Shown here: positions 29,895 through 38,420 of the stretch, one piece after another | Position numbering within the stretch: the stretch's first letter is position 1 | Layout of the letters: each line of letters opens with the position of its first letter | Virus record (IMG/VR): IMGVR_UViG_3300045003_000166 | Location: 1-64,000 of that record | From: a virus | DNA: 64,000 nucleotides | Direction: 5' to 3' (one strand) | Position numbers and translations under genes: made by a program | Notes under the pieces: generated by a model | What the model was told of the DNA's origin: nothing | Database searches by the model: none | What the model saw: only the letters and a program-made list of their open reading frames with translations

Positions 29895-32800
29895 ACCGCG
29901 GCCTTCGCCGCCGCGTTCTTCTCCGCCTGCTTGGACGTCATCCACCGGCTTACCCCGTGTTCGTCAATCAGGGGGACAGCGGACGCGCTGATCGGCACGC
30001 CGAGGAAGTCGAACCGCATCGCGGTCTCGATGGCGGCGGTCATCTCCTCCACCCGTTCCTCGGGAACCTCGAGGACGAGTTCGTCGTGCACCGGGTACCA
30101 CACCGCGTCCGCGTAGCCGAGCTCGGCCGCGAAGTAGAACCAGGCGTCCACCAGGAGGTCTCGGCTGGAGGACTGCACTTCGTAATTGATATTGGCGTAG
30201 GAGGCCAGGTCGCCGCTCGCCCAGCGCTTGACCGGGATGCGGCGTCGGCTGACCGTACGGATGCTGTCACGGAACTGGGCTAGTTCACGGGTCAGATCGG
30301 CGATAGCCGGATACCGTTCCCGGTAGCCGGAGACGATCTGCTGAGCGGCCTCGAGTGGGATGTTCGCCTGTTGGGAGAGCGCCTTCCCACCCCCGCCGTA
30401 CACGACTAAGAATCCTGTCATCTTCCCGACATCACGAGTGATCTCGATGTCCATGGCGGCCAACTCGTCCACGGTGAGCTGGTGCAGGTCGCCTCCGGCC
30501 AGGATGACCTCGATCATCTTCTGCTCGCCAGCCAGCGCGGCTACGACGCGCAATTCGATCTGGTCGAAGTCGGCGGTCAGCAGGATGTTGCCGTCGTCCG
30601 GGATGAGGCACCCGCGCATCCGCGGGTCCTTCTTGCTGAAGTTCTGGAAGTTGGGACCGGCCGACGACATGCGCCCGGTCACCGCACCGATCGTGTTCAG
30701 GACCGGGTGCACCCGTCCGTCGGGGGTGAGGTGCTCCCAGACGCCCTTGGTCTTGTTGAGCATGTCCTGGTGGCCCTTGAACCGGATCAGCTGCTCGGCC
30801 GCGGTCCGGCCGTCGGCGTCGAGCGGGTAGTCGAGCAGGAGCCTGACGTTCTCCTTAGCCAGGGAGGGCGCACCTCCCTCCGTCATTGCGCCGGGCCACG
30901 CGTTCCAGTCCACGCCGTGCTCGGCCAGGTATCCCTGGATCCTCGGGGAGCGGGCCGGGGTGCCGCCGGTCAGCTCCTTGATGACCGCCTCCGCCTCCCC
31001 CGTCTCCCGCGCGGCCTCGTCGGTCAGCTCCTGCAGCATCTCCCGGTCCACGCGCATGCCGCGGGCGCGGATCCGGGCGGCCTGCCCGGTCAGCCAGGAC
31101 TCGGTGCGCAGCAGGGTGGCCGGCGCCTGGGTGGCGGGGACGAGCAGGTCGGCCAGTCGCCGGGCAGCCACCGTGTCAAGGCCCGCGTAGACCAGGTAGG
31201 CCGGGTCGTCGATCGGGATGTTCGCCCAGCCGAAGGCCTCGACGTCGGCCTTCTTGGCGTTCTTCCGCCCGGTCCAGATCTCACGGAACCGCTCGTGAAG
31301 GACCTTTTCCCCCGCCTCCACCTGCGGCATCCCCCAGGAGGTGGCCAGGGTCTTGAGGTCTTTGCCGCCCAGTTTGTCGTCGGGCGCGGCCATGGAGGCG
31401 AGCGTCTTCGTGTCGACGAACCGCTGCGTGATGTCCACGCCGAGGAAAGTCAGCGCGCCCATCGGGTCGATGTCGGTGTGGGAGCAGAAGGACACGGTCT
31501 CGTCGGACAGCAGCTCGACGACGGCGGCGCGCTGCTCGTCGTCGTCCATCCGCAGGACCCAGGCGTAGCCGGTGGTGGCGACCTGGACCAGGCGCAGGCG
31601 GTAGTCCGGATCCCACGGCCCGAGGTCGGTCAGGGCGGTGGACTCGACGTCGAGGCCGTAGAGGGCGCCCCCCGGGAAGCAGGCGCGGAACACCGCCGGG
31701 TCGAACTCCCCGGGCCGCGGCGCGTGGATCACCGCCTCGCCCTGTCCGAGCGGGACGGTGAAGGTCCTCATGCCCGCGTCGTGCGCAGCAGGGTCAGCGG
31801 ATGGCAGGTGGGGCAGCGGTAGATCAGCTCGGCCGGCGGCACCGGGGTCAGGGTCGTTCCGCACGTCTCGCAGTCGATCGGGGGAAGGGTCGCCGCCAGG
31901 GGGAGCAGCCGGTCGATCGGCAGCCGCGGCCGTGTGCTCGGTTCGCTCATCGTCGCGTCCTGTACTAGCTACTAGTTTGGGAGCAACTGGTAGATCACTA
32001 GCAGGTGAGCTACCAGACGGTGCCGCGGCCGGCTTAGGTGAAGCCAGCACCGACGGCGCGGGTTCAGCGGGGGTCAGCTCGCTATGAGCAGGCGAAGTGC
32101 CAACTGAAACGGCGGTTTGGTTGGAACCGCTCGGTTCAGGGCCAACTGAACTTGGTGCTGTGGGTTCAGGGTTCGGGCCGCTTCCCTGACTGCCGAACAG
32201 GTCGTCTTGCTCACCCGAGTCGGGCCCGACGATCGCCCACTTGGTGACCCGGCCGTGGCCGGTGCCGTCGGTCTTCAGCAGCACGAAGCCGTCGATGTTG
32301 CGGTCCCGCGTCCGCGCGTAGGCGTAGCCGAGCTGGCGCGGGTAGGACTTGCCGGAGGTGTCCTCCAGGCCCGGCGGGTGCTCGGCCACCGGGTCTCGGT
32401 CCAGAGCCCTGATCACCTGGGCGGAGGTGAAGCGGTCGTCGCCGAAGGTCCTGCGCAGCCAGGCCAGGTGCTCGCCCCAGTGCGCGCGCTCGAAGTCGGA
32501 TTCGGAGCGCTTCACCTTCACGTTGTCCAGGAACCCGGGCACTCCGATATGGGCGAGGACACCGGCCAGCAGCTGCTGCCACTTCTCGAACGAGCCGAAC
32601 GAGTCGGTGCGCACCCAGGGCTTCCCGGCCGCGAACCAGGAGCGCACCAGGGTGAGGCACGCGGCCACCAGCGCGGCGCGGTTCTCGTGCGCCCAGTCGC
32701 GCAGGTCCGGATGCTTGAAGTCGGACGACGGCCGGTTCTCCGGGCTCGCGCCCGGGTATGACAGGGTGATGAAATAGCAGCGGCGCCCCATGTCGCCCGC

Positions 32801-34492
32801 AACCTCCACCCGGTTGCCGAGCGACATCCAGGTGATGCGGTTGGGGAAGTCCACCAGGTTGGACACTCCCAGGACGCGGTCCTGGTAGGTGACGGAGGTC
32901 AGCGCCCGGGCGAACGACGGGCCGTCGAGCTTGTGCGCCTCGTCGAAGACGAACAGCTCCGCGCCGGACCGGAACGCCGAGGTGATCACCTTGCGCTGTT
33001 CGGCGTCGTCGGTCGTGTACGGCAGCGGCTGACAGGCCTGCCCGGTGGCGACGATGGACACGGCGTCCGCGAACAGGTTCTTGCCGGAGCCGGCCTCCTT
33101 GCCGTCCACCACGGCGAGCGGCGCGAGCGGCACTAGTCCGCGGATGAACGGGGTGAGCAACAGCGCGAGCGCGCCGGCCCGCGACGCGTCGTCGGGGAAG
33201 GGGAAGCCCTCCAGCAAGTCATCGAAGATCAGGGACTTGGCCGCGGCCACGTCCTGCGCCGTGGGCTCGTCCGGCACCTTCACGTCCGCCAGATCGTCGG
33301 ACAGCATCAGGTAGGTGCACGTGGCCTCGTCGTAGCCGGGCTCCTGCACGAGCGACCCGTCGGCGCGCAGGTACGGCACGCGGCTGATCCGCTCCAACCT
33401 CGCGAACTCGCCGGGCTCGGACATGACGGCGCCGAGTGTCCGGTCGTCCGGCCACGCGTCCACGTCCACCGCCTCCTCCCCCGCGCCGGACCGGGCGACG
33501 GTGCGCGCCGTCTCCGCGATCAGCCGGGCGAAGGCGTCCTTGTGCAGGGGGATCGTCGTGGCGCCGCGGCGCACTGTGGGGATGCCGCCGAAGTCGAAGA
33601 GCCTGGTGCCGCTCCACCGCTCCCTCAGGGCGTCGGTCAGCTCCCTGATGACGCGCAGCTTGTCGCCGTTGACGACCAGCGTCGGGCGCCCGTCGTCCTC
33701 CACCTCCTGCGCCCCCGCGCGCTTCTTCGCGGAGGCCTTCGGCTTCGTGTCCGCGGGCCGCGCGCCCTTCACCCCCGACGCCGCGGCCTTTTCGATCATG
33801 TTGGCGAGCATCGGGCCGCGCCGGTCGTGCGGCTGGCCACCCAGGACGTCGTCGAGGCCGGCCTTCTTGCCCGCCCCCATCCGCACGAACCGCACGCTGC
33901 GCGCGCCCTGGTCGGTCAGCGCCTCGGCCAGAGCGCAGCCGGCGTTGTAGACCTCCAGGTTGGTGGCGGCGTCGGCGTCGAGGATCACGATCACGTCGCG
34001 CCCCTCGGCCACCGCCAGGTGCGGGGTGGGTACGCCGTCCTGCGACCACATCCGGCAGCCGCCGATGCCGTAGACCGCGGTGCCCTCGGGAGCGTAGGAC
34101 GCGGCAGCCAGGGTCTGCTTGGTTCCTTCGACGATGAGCATGCGCCCCGCGCCGTCCTGCGGGCGCGCCGCCCAGAGCTTCGCCGCGGCGTCCCTGCCCC
34201 ACAGGTACTTGGCCGGCTTGCCGTGCGCGTCCTTGATCCTGCCGTCCGGGACGCGCAACTGGCGGCGCACCGCGCCGTCCGGCTCGGTCCAGGGGTACAG
34301 CAGGGCGGGAACCGCCTGGTCGCCGTGGTGGGCGAACTCCTCGGGCAGCTGGTCGGCTGTCATCACCGACCGCACGCCGTGCGCGGCGGCGACGTGGGGC
34401 AGGATGCCGTGCCCGGCGAGGTACACCGCGTGTGTCGGATCGATGGGCAGGCCGTCCCAGCCCGGTTCGATCTCGTCAGACACCGCGGTCAC
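29891..34492 (-). CDS. fused primase - ATPase/helicase - family A DNA polymerase
   Basis: 1533 residues in one uninterrupted frame. Residues 1-235: TOPRIM-type primase region (LIVEGTKQTLAAAS, DVIVILDADAATN). Residues 360-730: P-loop ATPase (DGKEAGSGKNLFADA, LFVFDEAHKLDGP) like primase-helicases. Residues 760-910: proline/serine-rich linker. Then a 3'-5' exonuclease (GLDVESTALTD, YAGLDTVAARR) and a Pol I core: motif A TADFDQIELRVV, motif B GGGGKALSQQ, motif C HDELVLEV. The polymerase part could also start separately at ATG 31771. Since no in-frame stop exists, the fusion is what the DNA encodes. Confidence 0.8.
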   Translation of the reverse strand: MTAVSDEIEPGWDGLPIDPTHAVYLAGHGILPHVAAAHGVRSVMTADQLPEEFAHHGDQAVPALLYPWTEPDGAVRRQLRVPDGRIKDAHGKPAKYLWGRDAAAKLWAARPQDGAGRMLIVEGTKQTLAAASYAPEGTAVYGIGGCRMWSQDGVPTPHLAVAEGRDVIVILDADAATNLEVYNAGCALAEALTDQGARSVRFVRMGAGKKAGLDDVLGGQPHDRRGPMLANMIEKAAASGVKGARPADTKPKASAKKRAGAQEVEDDGRPTLVVNGDKLRVIRELTDALRERWSGTRLFDFGGIPTVRRGATTIPLHKDAFARLIAETARTVARSGAGEEAVDVDAWPDDRTLGAVMSEPGEFARLERISRVPYLRADGSLVQEPGYDEATCTYLMLSDDLADVKVPDEPTAQDVAAAKSLIFDDLLEGFPFPDDASRAGALALLLTPFIRGLVPLAPLAVVDGKEAGSGKNLFADAVSIVATGQACQPLPYTTDDAEQRKVITSAFRSGAELFVFDEAHKLDGPSFARALTSVTYQDRVLGVSNLVDFPNRITWMSLGNRVEVAGDMGRRCYFITLSYPGASPENRPSSDFKHPDLRDWAHENRAALVAACLTLVRSWFAAGKPWVRTDSFGSFEKWQQLLAGVLAHIGVPGFLDNVKVKRSESDFERAHWGEHLAWLRRTFGDDRFTSAQVIRALDRDPVAEHPPGLEDTSGKSYPRQLGYAYARTRDRNIDGFVLLKTDGTGHGRVTKWAIVGPDSGEQDDLFGSQGSGPNPEPTAPSSVGPEPSGSNQTAVSVGTSPAHSELTPAEPAPSVLASPKPAAAPSGSSPASDLPVAPKLVASTGRDDERTEHTAAAADRPAAPPGGDPSPDRLRDVRNDPDPGAAGRADLPLPHLPSADPAAHDAGMRTFTVPLGQGEAVIHAPRPGEFDPAVFRACFPGGALYGLDVESTALTDLGPWDPDYRLRLVQVATTGYAWVLRMDDDEQRAAVVELLSDETVSFCSHTDIDPMGALTFLGVDITQRFVDTKTLASMAAPDDKLGGKDLKTLATSWGMPQVEAGEKVLHERFREIWTGRKNAKKADVEAFGWANIPIDDPAYLVYAGLDTVAARRLADLLVPATQAPATLLRTESWLTGQAARIRARGMRVDREMLQELTDEAARETGEAEAVIKELTGGTPARSPRIQGYLAEHGVDWNAWPGAMTEGGAPSLAKENVRLLLDYPLDADGRTAAEQLIRFKGHQDMLNKTKGVWEHLTPDGRVHPVLNTIGAVTGRMSSAGPNFQNFSKKDPRMRGCLIPDDGNILLTADFDQIELRVVAALAGEQKMIEVILAGGDLHQLTVDELAAMDIEITRDVGKMTGFLVVYGGGGKALSQQANIPLEAAQQIVSGYRERYPAIADLTRELAQFRDSIRTVSRRRIPVKRWASGDLASYANINYEVQSSSRDLLVDAWFYFAAELGYADAVWYPVHDELVLEVPEERVEEMTAAIETAMRFDFLGVPISASAVPLIDEHGVSRWMTSKQAEKNAAAKAAV
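31768..31950 (-). CDS. zinc-ribbon protein nested in the primase-polymerase linker
   Basis: 60 residues in another frame of the same strand. ATG 31950 has AGGA about 5 bases upstream. It carries DCETCGTTLTPVP and YRCPTCHPL, a four-cysteine zinc ribbon. Its TGA overlaps an ATG (31771) that is in frame with the polymerase, as if the original order was primase, zinc ribbon, polymerase. The same 183 bases are also read as the low-complexity linker of the fusion. Confidence 0.5.
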   Translation of the reverse strand: MSEPSTRPRLPIDRLLPLAATLPPIDCETCGTTLTPVPPAELIYRCPTCHPLTLLRTTRA

Positions 34493-34555
34493 CTCGCCTC
34501 ACACGGGCCCGGACGCTTGCACACCGGGCGGGGACGGTCTTGGATCTGAGGCGGC

Positions 34556-34584
34556 GCCCCCGCCTACTTGACCTAGGCGGGGGC
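34556..34584. terminator. hairpin terminator
   Basis: GCCCCCGCCTA and TAGGCGGGGGC form an 11-bp stem with a 7-base loop, between the gene ending at 34606 and the primase-polymerase start at 34492. Possibly an attenuator reducing read-through into the large gene. Confidence 0.65.
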
Positions 34585-34605
34585 GTCTCGTACTGCGGGT
34601 GGTGC

Positions 34606-35007
34606 CTACGCGAACGGGTCCTTCGGCGCGGTCAGGCTCGCGAGGTAGTCGCGGGCGACCTGCTTGTCCTCGTCGGTCGGCGTCTGCGGCACCCAGACCG
34701 GCTTGCCGTTCTCGTCCTTCTTGTTCGGGACGGTGACGATCCGGGCCAGCAGCATGTTGCGCTCCTGGCCGATCCGGCGGCTGAGCTCTCCGACGAAGAT
34801 CTTCTGGAAGATCCGGACGCTGTCCTCGCGGACCGGGGCGCCCGGCCCGTCCAGCACGACGATGTCGGTGAGGACCGCGTCGCTCTTGCCGTACTTGGTC
34901 TCGACGTCCTTCAGGTGCTCCTGGGGCGTGAACAGCACCAGGCGGTCCTTGAAGTCGGCCAGCTTCGTTCCGCCCGACGGGGCGGCGAAGGGGTCGGTGA
35001 CGGTCAT
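34606..35007 (-). CDS. probable ssDNA-binding or replication accessory protein
   Basis: 133 residues from ATG 35007 with AGGAGAA upstream. Sequence: KLADFKDRLVLFTPQEHLKD, VLTDIVVLDG, EDSVRIFQKIFVGELSRRIG and a conserved end PTDEDKQVARDYLASL. This layout is common in actinophage replication loci and resembles an OB-fold-type protein, but I cannot show ssDNA binding. Lies between the RecB-like nuclease and the polymerase fusion. Confidence 0.5.
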   Translation of the reverse strand: MTVTDPFAAPSGGTKLADFKDRLVLFTPQEHLKDVETKYGKSDAVLTDIVVLDGPGAPVREDSVRIFQKIFVGELSRRIGQERNMLLARIVTVPNKKDENGKPVWVPQTPTDEDKQVARDYLASLTAPKDPFA

Positions 35008-35082
35008 CGGTTCTCCTGTTCCTTGTCCTGTGTTGTGTATCAATGTCTTACTACAGGCGGTTCACAACGATACCGCCCGGTT

Positions 35083-36153
35083 TCACACCAGCGCCAGTTC
35101 CGCCTGTCGCTGCTTGCCGAGCTGCTCGAGCTCGGAAGTCCACTCGCCCGCGGCCGTGGCCTTCTTCCACACCGCGGACAGGTCCGCCTTGCTGCGCGCC
35201 GCGCCGATCAGGTCCTTGTACGTCGGCTCCGCGACGGGCGCCGCAGGCTGCTCGGGGCTGGCGCCGCCGATGAACACCGACCCGGCCAGCGCCCTGCGCT
35301 TGCGCCAGGCACGCACCTGCTCGCACAAGGTCGCCGCCTCCCAGCCGGCCTCGATGTCGACGGCGTACAGCGTCGCCTTCGCCTGCCCCACCGGGAGGTG
35401 CACGACCAGGCCGATGCGCTGGTCGACCGGAGGCATCGGCTCCCAGCGCTGCTCGCCGCCGTTCCAGATGCCCTCCGCGTGGGCGTAGAGGGCGAGCTGG
35501 ATCGCGATCTCGTTCCAGCCGTAACTCAGGTCCCTGCCGGTCTTCGTGTCGTCCACCACCCAGGTCCCCGCGGGCAGGTGGATCGGCTCACGGCCCGGCC
35601 GCTCCGCCGTCAGATCCTTGGCCAGGCACGCGATCCGGTCGAAGGTGCCGGCCACTTCGAACTGCGGAACGACGACGACGCGTTCGATGTGCTCGGGCAG
35701 GAAGGTGAGTCCCGCCTCCTGGACGAGCTGCTGGTAGGCGAGCACGTCCTGGTCCCAGGGCTGCGGGACGTCCGGTGTCTCGCCCCGGTCCACCGCCTCG
35801 GTGAAGGCGTGCAGCGCGGTGCCCAGGTTCGCCGCGCCCTTCGCGTTGGCTGCGGTCTTCGCGTCCTCCGCGATCTGGTTGAGCTTGTCCTTGTCGTCCA
35901 GCGGCGTGGCGGCCGTCAGGGCGAACAGGTCCGGGCGCAGCGCCAGGCCCTTGATCGCCATGCGTTCTCCCCACTTGCCCAGGGCGAAGGTGTCGCTGAT
36001 CGACTTGGCGAAGGTGGTGGCGCGCGTGTAGGCGGTCTCCTTCCCCTTGGCGTCGGTCAGGGGCGGCAGAAGGTAGCGACCCCAGCGGTCCCTCTTCGGC
36101 TCGTACGGATCGGTCTTCTTCACCCCGTCGGCGGCGGTGAACGGGTCGTTCAT
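35083..36153 (-). CDS. RecB/Cas4-type PD-(D/E)XK exonuclease
   Basis: 356 residues from ATG 36153. The nuclease core is FEVAGTFDRIA around residue 165, followed by TWVVDDTKTGRDLSYGWNEI and AIQLALYAHAEG: the D, D-x-K and Q-x3-Y motifs of RecB-family nucleases. Likely used in phage recombination or end processing together with the SF2 helicase upstream and the accessory protein downstream. Confidence 0.8.
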   Translation of the reverse strand: MNDPFTAADGVKKTDPYEPKRDRWGRYLLPPLTDAKGKETAYTRATTFAKSISDTFALGKWGERMAIKGLALRPDLFALTAATPLDDKDKLNQIAEDAKTAANAKGAANLGTALHAFTEAVDRGETPDVPQPWDQDVLAYQQLVQEAGLTFLPEHIERVVVVPQFEVAGTFDRIACLAKDLTAERPGREPIHLPAGTWVVDDTKTGRDLSYGWNEIAIQLALYAHAEGIWNGGEQRWEPMPPVDQRIGLVVHLPVGQAKATLYAVDIEAGWEAATLCEQVRAWRKRRALAGSVFIGGASPEQPAAPVAEPTYKDLIGAARSKADLSAVWKKATAAGEWTSELEQLGKQRQAELALV

Positions 36154-36428
36154 CAAGGCGTGCTCTCCTTCAACTGGATCGACAGGTTCTGGTACAGCTC
36201 GGCTCGACCGTCACCACTGCATGCAGCCAGGGCGTCGAGGGCGTCGATGCACAACTGGGCGTGGTAGTTGGACAGGTGCACGCCGCGTCCGATCGCGCAG
36301 TCGTTACCACGCAACTGGTTCCAGCGACGACGCAGCGCCGTCTGCTCGTCCTGGGTGAATGCGGACCCGTTGACATGGGCCAGCACGCCCTCGGCGAGGA
36401 TGCAGTCCAGATCGCGATCCGTGATCAC
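36153..36428 (-). CDS. hypothetical protein between helicase and nuclease
   Basis: 91 residues from GTG 36428 overlapping the helicase stop. Contains DLDCILAEGVLAHVN and a helical end (CIDALDALAACSGDG). It is coupled to both recombination genes. No domain recognised. Confidence 0.55.
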   Translation of the reverse strand: MITDRDLDCILAEGVLAHVNGSAFTQDEQTALRRRWNQLRGNDCAIGRGVHLSNYHAQLCIDALDALAACSGDGRAELYQNLSIQLKESTP

Positions 36429-38026
36429 GACACCGCCCGGTCGAGGATCTTGCTGGCGTGGTGGATCGAGATGGCGTTCGACAGCTCGTTCTTGCTGAGG
36501 TTCTTGACGTTGATGCCGAGCCGGACGGCGTGACCCACCTGCGCTTCGCTGGGCCGCGCCTTCTTCTTGCGCCAGGACGCGTCCCGGGAGGCGACCATCG
36601 GGTCTTCTTCCTCCGCGTACTGCTCGGCCCAGCTCATCGCGAGGTCGAGGGAGAGGCCGCCCATCAGCCACTCGCCACCACGGGCGGAGTAGACCCCGCA
36701 CTTGCCGATCTTGAACGTGCCGTCGTCGCCGTCCGGCCACAGGAAGTAGGTGTGCTCGCGGGTGGGGATGAACCACACGCCCTTTGCCGTCTGCAGCCAC
36801 GCCGCGTGGGAGGAGGTGAACAGGTCCAGTTCGCGCGCCGAGACGTCGAGCTGCAACCGGACCGACGCGTCGCGAGCGGCGCCTTCCGTCTCCTCTCGCT
36901 CCAGTGCCTCGAGCAGCAGCTCGCCCGGCTGCGGCCGGATGCCGGTCTCGGTCAGGTCGACGATGGAGCGCAGCGACTTGCCCTCGGACGCGCCCACGAC
37001 GTCGAGCAGGAGCGCGTCCCTCTTGCCCGGGTGGGGGCGCAGCACGCGGCCGGCCATCTGGACGTAGAGCCCGTGCGACTGGGTGGGCCGGGCGAGCACC
37101 GCGCAGGAGAGCTGCGGCATGTCGAAACCCTCGGTGAGCACACCCACGGAGGAGAGCACCTGCGTGTCGCCGTGCCGGGTGCGCTTGTAGATGAGCTGGC
37201 GTTCCTCGGTCGGCGTCTCCCCCGTCACGGTCTCGGTGGGAATCCCGGCCGCGTTCAGCGCGTCGGCGAATGTCTGCGCCGCGGCGACGGTGGGGGCGAA
37301 CAGGGCGCCCTGCCGGTCGGCCGCGTGCTCGCGGTACGCCTCGGCCACCACGGATCCGGCGTCCGCTTCGATGAGGGCGTCGCCGAGCGCGCCGTCCTGG
37401 TAGTCGCCCCGGGACTTCTTCACCTTCCCCAGGTCCAGGTCCGGGATGGCGACGGACGTGCCGCGCACGTCCACCAGGAAGCCCTCGCGGATGCCGAAGA
37501 GGATGTCGCGCTTGAACACGACGTCCTGCCACACGTCGCCCAGGCCCCGGTCGTCGGCGCGGTTCATGGTGGCGGTCACGCCCAGCGCGAGGACGTCGCG
37601 GAAGCAGCCGTAGTGCTCCAGGATCTCCATGTAGGTGCGGGCCGCAGCGTGATGCGCCTCGTCGACGATCACCAGGCCGACATCGCGCAACTGCTCGCGT
37701 CGGGAGAGCCGGGCGAGGGTCTGCACGGAGCCGACGACGACCTGCGCGTCCACCTCGTTCTCGGCCGCCTTCACCACGCCGACGCGAAGGGAGCGGTCGA
37801 AGGCGCGGATCTTGTCCACGGCCTGGCGCGCCAACTCGTCGCGGTGCACGAGGACCAGAGGCTTACGGCCCGCGGTCGCCGCCCGGTGGCAAAGTGCCGC
37901 GATGACCGCCGTCTTGCCCAAACCGGTAGCCATGACCACGGCGGGGCGCAGTATGCCGTCCGACCACGCCTTCTCGACAGCGGCACAGGCGGCGTCCTGA
38001 TAGTTCCTCAGGCGCAGGGATTCCAT
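36425..38026 (-). CDS. SF2 DEAD/DEAH-box helicase
   Basis: 533 residues from ATG 38026 (AAGGA six bases upstream). Motif I ATGLGKTAVIAAL, motif II VIVDEAHHAA, motif III VTATMNR, motif V/VI VLTEGFDMP and QMAGRVLRP. This is a UvsW/RadD-like helicase architecture. The C-terminal 150 residues are unique and end in a helical domain. Acts in replication or recombination with the RecB-like nuclease. First protein gene after the promoter at 38190-38219. Confidence 0.85.
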   Translation of the reverse strand: MESLRLRNYQDAACAAVEKAWSDGILRPAVVMATGLGKTAVIAALCHRAATAGRKPLVLVHRDELARQAVDKIRAFDRSLRVGVVKAAENEVDAQVVVGSVQTLARLSRREQLRDVGLVIVDEAHHAAARTYMEILEHYGCFRDVLALGVTATMNRADDRGLGDVWQDVVFKRDILFGIREGFLVDVRGTSVAIPDLDLGKVKKSRGDYQDGALGDALIEADAGSVVAEAYREHAADRQGALFAPTVAAAQTFADALNAAGIPTETVTGETPTEERQLIYKRTRHGDTQVLSSVGVLTEGFDMPQLSCAVLARPTQSHGLYVQMAGRVLRPHPGKRDALLLDVVGASEGKSLRSIVDLTETGIRPQPGELLLEALEREETEGAARDASVRLQLDVSARELDLFTSSHAAWLQTAKGVWFIPTREHTYFLWPDGDDGTFKIGKCGVYSARGGEWLMGGLSLDLAMSWAEQYAEEEDPMVASRDASWRKKKARPSEAQVGHAVRLGINVKNLSKNELSNAISIHHASKILDRAVS

Positions 38027-38054
38027 CACGTGTCCTTTGTCAGTTGTCTTAGAG

Positions 38055-38154
38055 CGGCCACAGCGGGAGTCGAACCCGCTTTACGACGTCCAAAGAGATC
38101 GGTCGAAAACGCCTGTGTCGCACTCCCAGCGCCAGGAGTGTCCGGACCATGGCC
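38055..38154 (-). ncRNA. tRNA-like structured leader, anticodon not assigned
   Basis: A perfect T arm GCGGG-TTCGACT-CCCGC is followed by TGTGGCC, which pairs with GGCCATG 100 bases away (two G-U pairs). A hairpin CACTCC/GGAGTG and an arm CGAC/GTCG lie in between. No standard D arm or anticodon loop could be placed. It is the first RNA downstream of the promoter at 38190-38219. It may be a degenerate or long-arm tRNA, a Y RNA-like RNA, or an att-related tRNA fragment. Confidence 0.45.
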
Positions 38155-38189
38155 TCCAACGGAAAGGTCAGCATTTTCCGCTGTGGACA

Positions 38190-38219
38190 AGGATACCGAG
38201 CCAGGTGACTATCTGTCAA
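38190..38219 (-). promoter_or_regulatory. phage promoter/operator of the recombination/replication block
   Basis: Leftward TTGACAGATAGTCAC at 38205-38219, 18-base spacer, -10 TATCCT at 38190-38195. A small hairpin CGGAAA/TTTCCG (38160-38180) lies at the start of the transcript. Confidence 0.8.
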
Positions 38220-38420
38220 TACAGAAGGTTGATGACCTTGCACCGGTTGCAGTCCGGCAGGCAGTGCAGTTCGTCGTCCAGTTGGTGGGGAAGGGCGCGG
38301 TCGAGTGCGCGGACGTCGCCGCGACTGAGCACCTTGTAGCCGGCCGACTCCAGGAACCGTCACCGCCAGGTTGATCGACACCTGGCCCGGCGTCTGCGGC
38401 TCGGCGAACGGCTTCGTCAT
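38217..38420 (-). pseudogene. small cysteine protein with apparent one-base frameshift
   Basis: ATG 38420 overlaps the upstream stop and reads MTKPFAEPQTPGQVSINLAV. One base further the adjoining frame reads RFLESAGYKVLSRGDVRALD and ends HCLPDCNRCKVINLLY with a stop inside the promoter -35. As written, the first frame continues into low-quality arginine/proline sequence. Removing one base near 38360 would give an intact protein of about 67 residues. Error or decay. Confidence 0.5.

Noticed and set aside
38055-38154. Normal tRNA or tRNA-Sec
   Set aside because: Length is similar to tRNA-Sec but no TCA anticodon loop, D arm or 8-bp acceptor could be placed.
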